A DNA stretch of 64,000 nucleotides from Pythium myriotylum (GCA_023091665.1 JALJCQ010000004.1:1426001-1490000), one strand, 5' to 3'. Counted from the stretch's first letter, positions 40,762 through 50,370 are shown. Program-made: numbers and translations. The notes: generated from the sequence alone by a model not told the origin.

Positions 40762-41790
40762 ATGGCGACCTCTTCTTCACACAGAAACGCATCGTCGGTC
40801 GCCATGACGTCGCTCGGCGAGGACGAGACCTGCTCGTTCCTCCGGATCGAAAGCACCACGGGCTGCCGCGCCGCTCGCTCCTGTGCGAGCTGCCTCATCA
40901 CCACGGGCTGCTTGGTGGACCCTGTGGGCAAGTGTGTGAGTCCCCATGACGAAGCCTACGACCCCAACATCGAGTTTGGCGTGGCCATCCACTCGGGGCT
41001 CGTCGTCACCGAGGCCAACGCCAGTACCCCCGAGATCCAAGAGAAGCAGGTGTGGCAGTTCCCAGCGGGCATGGCGCGGTATTGCGACACCGACGACGTC
41101 CAGTGCCAGATTTGCCGGCGCGCCAACTTCTGGCGAGACAACACGACATTCCCGGATAGTCGTTTCTGCCTCGGAGACGACGGTTTCTGTGTCTGCGTCG
41201 ATGTCTGTGAACGGCCACGGTACGTGGCGCCCGACTGCTCTTCCTCGCCATTGACGCTGGCGCCGACGTCTGGTTACAACCTGACGTCCGAGAACATTGG
41301 GGAGAGGCTGTGGCGTGCGCTTCTCAGCATCAGCGTCTTCCTTCTCGCCGTCCTCGTGATCATGTACCGCAGGAAGATTATCGCTGACCGCGTTGAGAGA
41401 GCTCGCGTCGAGCAGGAGCGACAGCAGCAAGAAGCACGCGAGCGACGACGCCAGGCGCGAGCCACTGCATTGGGTGTGAAGCCCTTGACGTTGAGCGGAT
41501 GGGAAACTCACCGACGAGAACTTATCGACAAGGAGACGGCTCAGCTCTCGGGGCAAGATCACAGCGACACTCCGAGCAGAGCTGGATCATTGGGTGTGGA
41601 AGAAGGCACAACAGCATACGTCAGCCTCGAAGAGAGCAACAGTGATCCGTTGTCACGAACTCAAAGAACGCCGCAAACAGCAGACTCAAGATCATACCAT
41701 CTAGCTACCGGATCCCATGGCCTTCTACTCCGGGCTCCTTTGAGGGTAGAATCTGGAGAACGTGAAGCTCCACGGCCTCGCGATATGTAA
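40762..41790 (+). CDS. Cys-rich single-pass membrane protein, paralogue 4 of 8
   Basis: 342 residues from the ATG at 40762 (MATSSSHRNASS); another in-frame ATG lies 14 codons on. The first motif is DETC rather than GETC. PSI-like cluster CRAARSCASCLITTGC, sequon NASTP in the middle, NFWRDNTTFPDSRFCLGD and CVCVDVCERPRYV complete 14 cysteines. Membrane helix about 184-202 preceded by IGERLWRALL, a juxtamembrane string shared with paralogues 1 and 5 (I/D)(G)..RLWRA. Then EQERQQQEARERRRQARATA, LGVKPLTLSGWETHRRELID and tail motif AYVSLEES. Only 282 bp from the preceding copy's stop, the tightest spacing in the array. Confidence 0.85.
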   Translation: MATSSSHRNASSVAMTSLGEDETCSFLRIESTTGCRAARSCASCLITTGCLVDPVGKCVSPHDEAYDPNIEFGVAIHSGLVVTEANASTPEIQEKQVWQFPAGMARYCDTDDVQCQICRRANFWRDNTTFPDSRFCLGDDGFCVCVDVCERPRYVAPDCSSSPLTLAPTSGYNLTSENIGERLWRALLSISVFLLAVLVIMYRRKIIADRVERARVEQERQQQEARERRRQARATALGVKPLTLSGWETHRRELIDKETAQLSGQDHSDTPSRAGSLGVEEGTTAYVSLEESNSDPLSRTQRTPQTADSRSYHLATGSHGLLLRAPLRVESGEREAPRPRDM

Positions 41791-42241
41791 CTCGAAGGCA
41801 CTTGGTTCGTTGTACTTGAGCTACTCTGGCGATGTCGATCGAATTGATCACGATAATGCGCCACGATAGACTCGAAGAACTGCGCAGTCCAGCTATGCAC
41901 CGAGAGGCTGACTTCTAACCCCCGCCCACAGACTGGGGTTGGGTGGAACCAGTACTCGGGTGGGAGTTCAATTCGAGTTGTTCGGGTGGTCATGCGTGCG
42001 TACAAGAGCCAGTCGGATGCAAAATTCCGCCGCTCGCTCTACCCATGTCCCTTGAATGCAGCGGTCGTGCTCGTGAAAAAGAAACAGTTCATCAATGTGG
42101 CATTTCAATTTGAAGCGATAGGAATGACCCGACCGAGCAAACCTAATCATCACGAACACGTCGGCCAAATCAAGAAATCCATTCCATTAGCAAGATCCAA
42201 TAGTGTGCTTGAATCGAGCGGCCGCGACATGGCGTGGCAGC
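41791..42241. other. Intergenic region between paralogue 4 and dehydrogenase-like gene
   Basis: 451 bp between two convergent stops. Small open frames on both strands are unconvincing. It contains TTCAATTTGAA (42104-42114) and TTGAATCG (42209-42216), words related to those in the divergent promoters, but here at 3' ends, which argues against a promoter role for every copy. Confidence 0.3.
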
Positions 42242-42994
42242 CTACCACGGAAGCTCGGGCCCCGTGACATCAAAGAACTTGGCCGTGTCAGCCAGCGTGA
42301 CCTGATCGAGGCGCTTAGTCACATGTGCAACCGAGACCTCGGGAGGGATGAGCCCGCGGTTGCCCGTGAATTCAGTCTTGACAAGACCCGGCTGAATAGC
42401 AACTACGGCAATGCCGTCGGCCTTGAGGTCGGACGCGAGACTCGTCGTGATCATGTTGACTGCGGCCATTGAGGTGCGGTACGGGTATCGGTTTCCTCTC
42501 GGGGGCTGCAGGGCGTAGTACGCCTCACCACACGCGTCCGTGGTCTCAAATGCACCACCGGCGTTCACGGTGATGCTGCCGAGCAGGGACGAGATGTTGG
42601 CGACCGTCGCGTGGCCGTGTTGCTTGGCTGCGTCGCGTAGGTTCGCGACAAGTGAGCGCGTCACGAGGAACGTGCCGACCGCGTTGACCTCGAACACGTG
42701 CATGAGCGCCGCCTTCGTGGTCGTCTCGAACGATCCGGGATCCTCGATGCCGGCGTTGTTGATCAACAGGTCGATCGGCGTACCAGCGAGCTCCTGGGCC
42801 GCGCGCGAGATGGATTCCTCGTCGCTCGTGTCGAGCTGCACGATTCTGGACGGCCCGAGCGCCCTGAGCCCGTCTGCCGAGGACAAATTGCGCGCCGTGG
42901 CGATGACGGTGGAGCCAGCCTTGACGTAGTGCTCCACGAAGTGGAGACCGAGGCCGCGCGTTGCACCGGTGACGAGGACAGTGTGGGGGGCCAT
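42242..42994 (-). CDS. Short-chain dehydrogenase/reductase-like protein lacking the catalytic lysine
   Basis: 250 residues from the ATG at 42994 (MAPHTVLVTGATRGLGLHF). Classical SDR fold: nucleotide motif TGATRGLG, NNAG at about residue 88, catalytic serine region NISSLLGSI, and adenine-side LDTSDEES. The active-site YxxxK reads YRTSM, so the tyrosine is kept but the lysine is methionine, a one-base change from AAG. The C-terminal VAIQPGLVKTEFTG is typical (PG motif). The family reduces or oxidises carbonyl/alcohol groups with NAD(P)(H); loss of the lysine that lowers the tyrosine pKa usually disables this. Some SDRs without the full tetrad act as binding proteins. It sits inside the Cys-rich cluster, on the opposite strand to its left neighbours. 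Confidence 0.88.
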   Translation of the reverse strand: MAPHTVLVTGATRGLGLHFVEHYVKAGSTVIATARNLSSADGLRALGPSRIVQLDTSDEESISRAAQELAGTPIDLLINNAGIEDPGSFETTTKAALMHVFEVNAVGTFLVTRSLVANLRDAAKQHGHATVANISSLLGSITVNAGGAFETTDACGEAYYALQPPRGNRYPYRTSMAAVNMITTSLASDLKADGIAVVAIQPGLVKTEFTGNRGLIPPEVSVAHVTKRLDQVTLADTAKFFDVTGPELPW

Positions 42995-43317
42995 TGGTGA
43001 GAGTCTTGGTGGTGGTGGTGAGAGGGTTCGAGTTAATTCCACAGTGAGCGGTTGAAAGCGACTCGTAGACCCCCACTCGTGTCATCTGGAGACCCCCAGG
43101 TTGCCATCTCAGCGCGTATTCACGTTTATTCACTCGTTCCACCCAATCACAGTCAGCGGACGAGCCTTTCGCTTCAACATGGGCATGGAAGCCATGCTGT
43201 CGGTGCATATTCACGATTATGCGGTCGCTCGAACCAATCATGGTGGGCGTCGTTCAAATTTACAGCGAATCAGCCTGCACTTGGTTGCTAAGTTAGTTGC
43301 GAAGCTCACTGTCAGGT

Positions 43318-43570
43318 TGTTGCGACTCCAAGAGCTCACATCGTCTGGTGGTATGAAGGTCGAGCGCGGCGAGTCACTCGAGGGGTTTCATACCAAGAGC
43401 AACGTGAGGAAATTTCATTGTTTGTTGGATCGACAAGTCGTGGAGCTGCGTTGATTGTGTTGCCGCGATGACTTGTCGCGTCCAGGGGATGCGGGCAGAG
43501 CTCCAGCTCATTCCCAATGCCATCATTTGTGGACCCACCGCTAAAGAGAGTCTACCCTACGCACTTGATC
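43318..43570. repeat. Decayed repeat, copy A
   Basis: Matches copy B at 47541-47790 in the same order and orientation. Shared words include ATCGTCTG, GAGTCACTCGAGGGGTTT against GAGCCACTCGAAGGGTTT, TTGTTTGTTGGATCGA against TTGTTTGTTGATCGA, then GGGATGCGGGCAGA against GGGATGCGAGCAGA, CATTTGTGGAC in both, and AGAGAGTCTACC against GAAAGAGTCTGCC. Substitutions and small indels are scattered and no frame survives, so this is an old duplication, perhaps of a mobile-element or gene end. Confidence 0.6.
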
Positions 43571-43730
43571 AGGGCCCCAAGTGGCCTGGGTAGCTCTATG
43601 AGTTTGCGACATTGGCATGGATGCACCTATGATAACCATGCGCGCGGTCGAAGCCATCTGCAGCCACTACCAGCCAACATGCACCACTCTTCAATCGCTG
43701 AAATATACGCTCATTCTCTTCTTGTAAATA

Positions 43731-43756
43731 CTACTACTACTACTACTACTACTACT
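43731..43756. repeat. (CTA)n microsatellite
   Basis: About 26 bp of uninterrupted CTA trinucleotides. No coding role is apparent. Confidence 0.95.
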
Positions 43757-44302
43757 TTTATCTCTCTCTCAATCCGCGAGCGTCTGCCGATTCGATCGTC
43801 TCACTCCCAACTCCATCCATGTCCTCATCCTGTCCAGACACACAACGAAACGGAGTGGGAGAAAACAAACAAACACGAGCCAATTCAGAGAGGCAGAGCA
43901 TGCAAGACACAGAACCACTTGGTGACGTCCCGACAGACGCACCAACGACGCCCACAACCAGCAAACTCACGTGTGGAGCGATGCGAGACCAGCGACTGGG
44001 CTCCGTAGGGGACCCGAGCGTCTTCGCGGCGAGGACACGCCTCCGGTCTTCTCACAAAGGAGCATGACTCCGAGCATCTCACCCGCCAACGCCACGGGCT
44101 TGCCACGTCCACCAGCCGCCTTCACGGTCTCGTTTGGCCATCGCTGCATCCGTCAACTCGTTGCCGCCGACTGCTTTCGCCCGGTCCCGTCTCGTTCCCG
44201 TCGCCAAACGTTTCTGGCCCGCGCACCCGCTCGCTTTCTCGCTCGCGCCTCCCACTCTCTTGCATTTCATTGCGTCACGTCACTTGCTTAGCCATGATCA
44301 AC

Positions 44303-45869
44303 TCACCGCCAGCGACGCGCCACTCGCGATGGTGCCTTAGTCACCGACGGCTTCTTGTTTCTTGTCGACTTCGTTGGCTTCGTCGGCTCTGTCGGCTTCG
44401 GTGACACTGCCATTGTCGTCGCCGGCCTCGCCGCAGGCATTTTATCTGTCATCGCAGTTTTTGCTGTTGTAGTGGTCTTCTTCGCCGTTTTCGTCGCCGT
44501 AACTGCCACAGCTACCGCTCTCTCTTTCTTCTTCGCTGGTACGCGTGCGACCCCGCTCGGTCGTTCAGCTGTCTTCTCGATCTCGGCTTTCGTGGCAGCC
44601 TTGACCTCGATGCCAGTCGGGGATGCCTTTGCCGTGACAGTCGGCTGCGCCCAGCCAAAAATATTGACACTCGTCGACGGCCTTCGATCTCCAGTCATCC
44701 GCACCGGCGCCAGTATCGCGGCATGGGCCAACGCGCCCACTAGACGGCGCGCGTTTTTCGCGTACGATGGAAAGATCTTCGGCGGAACAATGCGTGAAAC
44801 AAGTGGCATCGCATCCGAATTATTAGGAGAGAGTCCTTGAGTCTTGTTCACGTCTGGTGCTGGCGCAGGGGCGGGGGCTGTCTCCGTCAAAGTGGACATG
44901 GACGTGGACTTCGCCGTGGGAGTGGCCATCACTTCCTGTGAGTCGCTGGGCTCTCTCGCGGCCGCGACAGTCTCTCGCGCAAGCGCAGAGCGCGGCGCGA
45001 CTTTGTCGTCCAAAAACTCCGTGGGCCGGCCCTGAACGACCTCCATTACGCCACGAGACCTATCCGCCTTCTCCTCAAGGTCGCTCAACGTGAGCTCCTC
45101 GTCATGAACCTCCACCAGCGCCTCCACAGCACGCGCCAAGGTCTCCTCCAGAGCTCGTGCTGTCGCTTCATCCAGCGGCTGCGATGTCACGCAAGAGCTC
45201 TGCGACTTCATCCACTTGAGCGCGCTCTCCACGCCGTCGTCCTCACATTCATCGGACAACGACGACAGATCGTCGTCGTCGTCCACGTCCATATCGGTGC
45301 GCGAGGACGCCGTGTGCGACGCCGACCCATACGCATACGCGAGCTCGTTGCGTAGACAAGCCACTTCGACCTCGTGCCGAGCGAGCTCCGCTTCAGCATA
45401 CTCGATCCACCTCAGCGCATAGCTCGTCCGACAGCTCGTCCACATGCTGCGCGAGGCCACGGTGGATTTTGCGCACCACCGGATTGAGTCCGGCCACCAG
45501 CGCGCTGTCAAAGACGGCGTCGCGCGCGCCCCTCACCATGCGCGTCACGATCACTCTGTACCCACTCGTCGACAGTGGATCCACCGCCGTCTCGGCCATC
45601 GACGCCGCTGGGCTACGTGGTGGCGGCAATCGTGGGCGCGTCGGGCCCGCCGAAGCTCCTGTCGTGGCCAGTTGGTTCGTCATCATCGACTGCTTCGTCA
45701 TCGTCATCGTCGTCGTGCTTCTCGTAGCTACTCGTTTCCTCAGCAGCGCACGTCGCTGCTCTCTCGTCCTCGTCGCTGGCGCCTGCGTCGCAGTCAGCCA
45801 GTCGTCCGTCGCTGCGTTGCCTGAGCTCGATCGAGTCGATTCCAGGACTGAGCTGGAGATCGCGGCCAT
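44303..45869 (-). CDS. Low-complexity acidic/basic protein, frame broken once; possible nuclear protein
   Basis: Start MAAISSSVLESTRSSSG at 45869. The first frame runs to about 45393; a second frame, one base off, is open from 45511 to 44303. Together they would encode about 500 residues. The middle is acidic (DVDDDDDLSSLSDECEDD), and the end is Lys/Ala/Thr-rich like a histone H1 tail (TAKTAMTDK, PTKSTRNKKPSV). The break is either a single-base frameshift or a 40-nt GT-AG intron from about 45421 (GTGGAT...CACGAG), which would join LCAE to VEVACLRNEL; 40 nt is short for this window. The opposite strand also shows long open frames because of composition. No domain recognised; chromatin or RNA association is a guess from charge alone. 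Confidence 0.5.
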
Positions 45870-46839
45870 GCGACGCCGCGCATCATCGCGCTGGCGGTTG
45901 ATTGATGGGGGCCGACCACGGCTTCATTCGGGTCTCTCGCATTCGTTCTTGTCGAAGCTCAATGTGGGCTGCTAAGTTCGATTGGACCTGTGGACCCATT
46001 AAAATTCGAACCTTAGACTCTTAGGTTCGTCTGGACCCAGAATTTCGAACATCAGGAGTGTTGGTCGTCTACTGAAGGGATGCGACCCCCGCCGGCTCCG
46101 GATCCAGCGACCGCGACAGCTCATTCCGCAATCGACCGTCCGCTGCCCAAGCGCCTTCGACTCTCCGGACTCGGGAGCCCTCTTCAGCTCGGGAGTCCGT
46201 CGAGGGTCTGCATGTTCTGCACGTTCTGCATGGTATTCAAGGGATCGTAGTGATCGTAGCAAGTGCCCCCCCCCCCCCCCCCGGCTGTCGTAGGAGGGTT
46301 TTTGTGCCTTCTAGAGGCTTTTCCCTCGCAACTATCAATAAACACCACGGATAACAACACCATAAAGCAAATGCAAGCACGGAATGGTCTCAATGATCGG
46401 ACCCTCCCACTATCCTCTCTCACTCGCGCTATTCCACGTCGGAATTGGCTTTCATTCGCCAACTCGCTCGCCGTCCTCACCCTTGACGTACTGGCGCTCT
46501 TCCTACTTGCGATCGTCAACATCGCCAGGTCCAGCCACCGCGTCAATTTCACGAGGTTCTTCTCATGGAAATATCTTCGCTTTCACACTGACCACCGCTG
46601 TGGTTCGTCCCAAGCTTCTACGGCGAGTCTGCCTCTTCGTGCATCCAGCCTCGATCTTGCGAGCGTGACCACGACTGCCCCGACTCAAGCCGCCGCGCCC
46701 GTCACCCGTTCTACAGACAACGAACAATGACGACCAAGAAAGTCTTCATTCCTTCTTCTATGAAAGGAAATCTCGGTCGTGGCGTCGCTCCAAACCCGCG
46801 CTTCTTCGGCCTTTCTTCAAGCTGAAGAGGCGCGGGCCC
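45870..46839. other. Intergenic stretch, no convincing gene
   Basis: About 970 bp. A plus frame at 46263-46730 starts within a run of C and has no domain. A pair of related words, TTCGAACCTTAGACTCTTAGGTTCG and the following TTCGAACAT, forms an imperfect inverted repeat near 46010-46050. Nothing else recognised. Confidence 0.3.
46266..46282. repeat. Homopolymer of 17 C
   Basis: An uninterrupted run of 17 cytosines followed by GGCTG. Such runs are unstable and error-prone in assembly, so its exact length should be treated as uncertain. Confidence 0.95.
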
Positions 46840-47484
46840 AAACAACGATCCAAGCATGTTTGTTGTGGTCTTCTATCGAATAGAGCGGCAGGTTCTGGAG
46901 GTGCCGCCACCAGATGGAGAGCATCAGAGCACCAGTGGATCGTTCGTCTTGAGCTCTGTCAAGATCGGTGTTTCTTGAAGCCCTAAAGTCCCCAGCTCTG
47001 CTCGACACTCCGGGGGCAGAGATACCTCAAATGCACCTCCGAGCGCATGCACTGCTTCGCGACTCGGGACTCTACGGACCAACACGCTGCTCCGAACGCG
47101 ATATGATGACCTTCTCGACGCTGTCGATCAACACCAACGGATGTGCTCCGCTTGACTACGACAGTATGTCCTGTAGCTGGACTACAAATTCAGCGTAGTG
47201 ACGAAGCTGATGCCGATCGGTGTGCAGCCCAACGTCACACCGAAGAACGCGGCATTCATCACAAGTATGCTCGACACAGAGCTGGTGGGTGGCTCAGTTC
47301 CAGAAAGCGAACATTCGCACAGTCAGGGGTATCCGTGGCCGCATCAACAAGGCGACGCTGCGCTGCCGACCGCGAACAGGTCACAGGTGAACAAGAAGCA
47401 GCGGCGTGAGCGAGAGCTACCAGAGCTAGAGTAAGTGCAAGCGCCGTGGTGCTGGAACCGGAAGAGGAGAGGAAAAAGAAGTAA
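46840..47484. pseudogene. BMS1: Rearranged, decayed fragment of ribosome-assembly protein BMS1
   Basis: BMS1 is a GTPase-like protein needed for 40S subunit assembly in the nucleolus. Pieces of its C-terminal half are readable in different frames and strands. On minus: FKKHR (about 46965-46980), LKTNDPLVL (about 46927-46955), then IWWRHLQNLPLYSIEDHNK (about 46855-46925). On plus: TSERMHCFAT (47035-47064), LYGP and MTFSTLSINTNG (47070-47141), LDYKFSVVTKLM through KNAAFITSMLDTEL (47176-47285), GIRGRINKA (about 47328-47356) and AVVLEPEEERKKK with a stop at about 47484. This follows the order of the family, except that the first block is inverted relative to the rest, and frameshifts plus large gaps separate the blocks. 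It cannot encode a working protein. Whether an intact copy exists elsewhere is not visible here. Confidence 0.75.
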
Positions 47485-47540
47485 GAAAAAAAAACGTATG
47501 CATTGACGCCGTTCACTGGTAGAATCCGACTCATCCCTCT

Positions 47541-47790
47541 CGCTGTCTTCCTCTTCAATTTCAGCATCGTCTGATGGTCCAAAGGGCGAGCCACTCGAAG
47601 GGTTTGAGACCAAGGACAAATCGGGGAAATCCTCTTTGTTTGTTGATCGAGGTGGATTGACACCTTGCAGCTGCCTTGAACGTCGGCTTGCTGTCAAGTC
47701 GACGGGATGCGAGCAGATCTCTAATTCTTTCTCAATGCCGACATTTGTGGACGCATTGCTAGAAAGAGTCTGCCTTGTGCGCTAGATATA
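47541..47790. repeat. Decayed repeat, copy B
   Basis: Second copy of the unit at 43318-43570, lying directly after the BMS1 remnant. On the minus strand a short frame survives with NKEDFPDLSLVSNPSSGSPF followed by an acidic Ser/Glu/Asp run, so the unit may come from a coding sequence. See copy A for shared words. Confidence 0.6.
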
Positions 47791-48294
47791 ATATCAACGC
47801 TTTGCAGTCAGGGTAGACAGCCAGTGAGTCTGACTTGAAGTGGATCCAAGAACCACACATACAACGAACCAGTTGCCACGGAATCCTCGTACTCAGTGGC
47901 CTGAGCCGTCTGTACCGGAGGAGGGACAGCGCTTCGTAGCTTCTCAGGAGCCATCGTCGTGCTACTCTGCTATAACTGTTCGGCTACACTTTCCAACAGT
48001 ATGGAACCCGTGCAGGTACTCGTCGTCGCTGAGTGAGTGAGCTTGAAACTGTCTCCCACTGTTGCGCTGGTCTGCTCCTCCCACAGTACTCGCCTTCAAC
48101 GTGCGCTCGTCTCAGTGGAACTGATTGTGGCACGCGCCGTCGAAGGTTTACGCCATGGCGTCGACATTCACTCCACCTCTACGCGGCCGATCCAAGTCGG
48201 CACCGTTGCCCCATCACCATGAGCTCTTCAGGGGGCCCAGGCCGGTGTCGACGCTCCACAGAGGCGCCACTCGGATCGCTGCCGTCTCGCCGCC
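47791..48294. other. Intergenic region upstream of paralogue 5
   Basis: About 500 bp with short overlapping plus-strand frames of Ser/Arg/His-rich composition and no domain. It presumably contains the promoter of paralogue 5. Nothing else seen. Confidence 0.3.
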
Positions 48295-49293
48295 ATGGCT
48301 TCCACGAGCTCCAGCGCGTCGGCAGCCTCAGACGTCGTCACGTCGCCGCCCTCCACATCTGACCCCCCTTCCACCACGACGCCTATCGGTCTCGGCGAAA
48401 CCTGCTCGTATCTCGTCGTCAGCAGCGCCACGGGATGCCGCGAGCCCCGCTCTTGCCGCAGCTGTCTCGATTCCACGGGCTGCATGGTCGGGTCCAGTGG
48501 CAAGTGCGTCCCGCTCGCCTACGGCCCCGACGACAGCTACGACACCGCTGTAGCTGACGGACTCGTCGTGACCGAGGCGAACGCGACCACTCCTCGCATG
48601 AACGCCACGCAGGCGTTGCAGTTCCCGTCGGGGAAGGTTCGATACTGCAACTCCATCGACGCCACCTGTCGCGCTTGCGTTCGGAATAACTTTTGGCGTG
48701 AGAGGACGGCATTCCCCGACAGTCGCTTCTGTCTCGGCGACGATGGGCAGTGCGTTTGCATTGACGTGTGTGAGCGCCAGTGGTATCTGCAGCCGGACTG
48801 CTCGGCATCGGGCTCGACACTAACTCCCATTTCTGGGTACTCTTCCTCGGACGAAGACGCCTACGATCGGCTCTGGCGAGCGTTCCTGAGCGTGGGGATC
48901 TTCGTCGTGATCACAGCGTTGTTCATGGCACATCGGAAGCGAGCCGTCGAGATGTACGAACAGGCGCGGCAGCGAGAGTGGCGCCGCCAGCAAGAAGCGA
49001 GGAGGCAACAACGAGCGTCCGAGCTCGGCCTCCACCCGCTGACTTTATCCGGCTGGGAGAGTGACCGCCGCGAGCGGATGGACAAGGCACGGTCTCAAAA
49101 TTTAAACAATGAAGAACTACACGAAACCAACGTAGAGGTGGATAGCTCTCCGCTGGAGACCACGGCCTACGCAAGGCTAGAGGAAGACACGACCACAGAG
49201 ATGCGACCGGCTCGTGCAGACACTGTGGAATGGATTCGTCGCCCACAGCTCCCTCCGTTGTTTGTCGCACGAGGCCACAGAGCAAGTGTGTGA
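48295..49293 (+). CDS. Cys-rich single-pass membrane protein, paralogue 5 of 8
   Basis: 332 residues from the ATG at 48295 (MASTSSSASAASDVV). A long Ser/Thr/Pro start (about 33 residues) suited to O-glycosylation precedes GETC. Fourteen cysteines between residues 37 and 169, PSI-like cluster CREPRSCRSCLDSTGC, two sequons (NATTP, NATQA), NNFWRERTAFPDSRFCLG and CVCIDVCERQWYL. Membrane helix about 194-212 with the DRLWRAFL lead-in seen in paralogues 1 and 4, then a basic helix, LGLHPLTLSGWESDRRERMD and tail motif AYARLEED. It is separated from the first four copies by 6.5 kb but matches them best, and it is convergent with paralogue 6 (about 100 bp between stops). Confidence 0.86.
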   Translation: MASTSSSASAASDVVTSPPSTSDPPSTTTPIGLGETCSYLVVSSATGCREPRSCRSCLDSTGCMVGSSGKCVPLAYGPDDSYDTAVADGLVVTEANATTPRMNATQALQFPSGKVRYCNSIDATCRACVRNNFWRERTAFPDSRFCLGDDGQCVCIDVCERQWYLQPDCSASGSTLTPISGYSSSDEDAYDRLWRAFLSVGIFVVITALFMAHRKRAVEMYEQARQREWRRQQEARRQQRASELGLHPLTLSGWESDRRERMDKARSQNLNNEELHETNVEVDSSPLETTAYARLEEDTTTEMRPARADTVEWIRRPQLPPLFVARGHRASV

Positions 49294-49392
49294 TGGTCGC
49301 TTATCTGCTTGTTTGAACTCAGTTTTTCGTTGTCAAACTACAACCCCCATGGGCACCACTGCTTCTTTCTATTTGTCACACTCGGTGCTTAT

Positions 49393-50370
49393 TCAACGAA
49401 GACCGTTTCGAGGAGTTCCAGTGGATACCTCTACGACCAGAGCGCGTCGCGGCTCCAAATATTGCTCTGTGGTCTCTTCGAAGGACGTTTCAGTCGGACT
49501 CGCGAGTGATCCAGGGCCATCCATACCAGCAAGCTGTCGTTCTTCACTACGAATGATGCCCTCGCGATACGCTTTCCAGGACGTGAGACTCAACACCCCG
49601 ACGCCGAGTTGAGAGGACACTTCGTGAAGCCGTTGCTCTCTACGCGCTTCTCGCAGTCGTCGCTGGTTAGCTCGGAAAAGCTCGCGATTTCTTCGCTCTC
49701 GGATCGCACGGCGAATGACCGCGACGGCACCGACCACGGCGATGCCCGTGAGAAATATGAGAGTTATTCGGTCGTGTGAATCGTCAATTGCTTGGCGAGA
49801 TCCGCCAATTCCGTCGCCGCCGTATTCTGTACAGATCAAGTAGCCTTGGGTGGTAGGGTACTCGGCATCGACGCAGTTGGCGACGCATACGCAGCCGTTC
49901 GCGCCGACGCAGAACCGACTGTCGGAATAATTGCCTCCGAGCCAAAAACGGTTCTCCCAGCACTGGCGACACACGGTATCATTTGTATCGCAATAGGGTG
50001 CATCGAGAGCTGGGAAGGTCCAGACTTGGTATGTGCCATTCTGTACCAACGAAGTCGGTAGCGTTTGATTCGGTGACAGCACGACAGCATTCTGGCCGAA
50101 GGCGATGCGGAAATAAGAATCGTCGTAGACGCCTGGATTGATGTCACAGCGACCGGTTTGTGTGATCATGCATCCTTGCTTCTGAAGGCAGCTTCGGCAT
50201 GACCGAGCGTACTGACAGCCGGGGTACCCGTCGACCGGATCGCTGAGCGTGGCGCACGTCTCACCAGGACGAAGCTTGGTCGAGTTATCGCGTGCGGCAA
50301 CGGCTTCGGCGGCTCGAACGATGGTCTGCGTCTCGTTCGGATCCAAGAACCTCGTGTACGAGGCGCTCAT
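49393..50370 (-). CDS. Cys-rich single-pass membrane protein, paralogue 6 of 8
   Basis: 325 residues from the ATG at 50370 (MSASYTRFLDPNETQ). This start is chosen because other members have 25-40 residues before GETC; in-frame starts at 50487 (MASELSEC) and a TTG at 50583 would extend it. A charged helix AAEAVAARDNS replaces the Ser-rich start. PSI-like cluster CQYARSCRSCLQKQGC, sequons NQT and NGT, RFWLGGNYSDSRFCVGANGC and then CVCVANC instead of CVC(I/V)DVCERRW; 14 cysteines in all. Membrane helix about 201-219 (ITLIFLTGIAVVGAVAVI). Basic helix, LGVGVLSLTSWKAYREG (W kept, preceding G replaced by S), and tail with EQYLEPRR. Groups with paralogue 7. Confidence 0.84.
   Translation of the reverse strand: MSASYTRFLDPNETQTIVRAAEAVAARDNSTKLRPGETCATLSDPVDGYPGCQYARSCRSCLQKQGCMITQTGRCDINPGVYDDSYFRIAFGQNAVVLSPNQTLPTSLVQNGTYQVWTFPALDAPYCDTNDTVCRQCWENRFWLGGNYSDSRFCVGANGCVCVANCVDAEYPTTQGYLICTEYGGDGIGGSRQAIDDSHDRITLIFLTGIAVVGAVAVIRRAIRERRNRELFRANQRRLREARREQRLHEVSSQLGVGVLSLTSWKAYREGIIRSEERQLAGMDGPGSLASPTETSFEETTEQYLEPRRALVVEVSTGTPRNGLR

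Larger units (their letters stand above)
42995..44302. other. Gene-poor stretch with decayed repeat and microsatellite
   Basis: About 1.3 kb with overlapping open frames on both strands, none with a recognisable domain. It contains a decayed repeat unit (43318-43570) and a trinucleotide run (43731-43756), listed separately. The 43971-44291 region is GC-rich and open on both strands, which may mark eroded coding sequence, but I could not read a family in it. Confidence 0.35.

Noticed and set aside
43517..44291. Overlapping plus and minus frames after the CTA microsatellite
   Set aside because: Low complexity, no domain, mutually overlapping; no basis to choose any one as a gene.
44355..44840. 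Hydrophobic plus-strand frame that looks like a multi-pass membrane protein
   Set aside because: It is the complement of the Lys/Thr/Ala-rich end of the minus-strand gene; antisense of Lys- and Thr-rich codons reads as Phe and Val/Cys/Gly, giving a false membrane look.
46263..46730. 155-codon plus frame beginning in the C homopolymer
   Set aside because: It begins with a Pro run from a microsatellite-like tract and shows no domain; likely chance.
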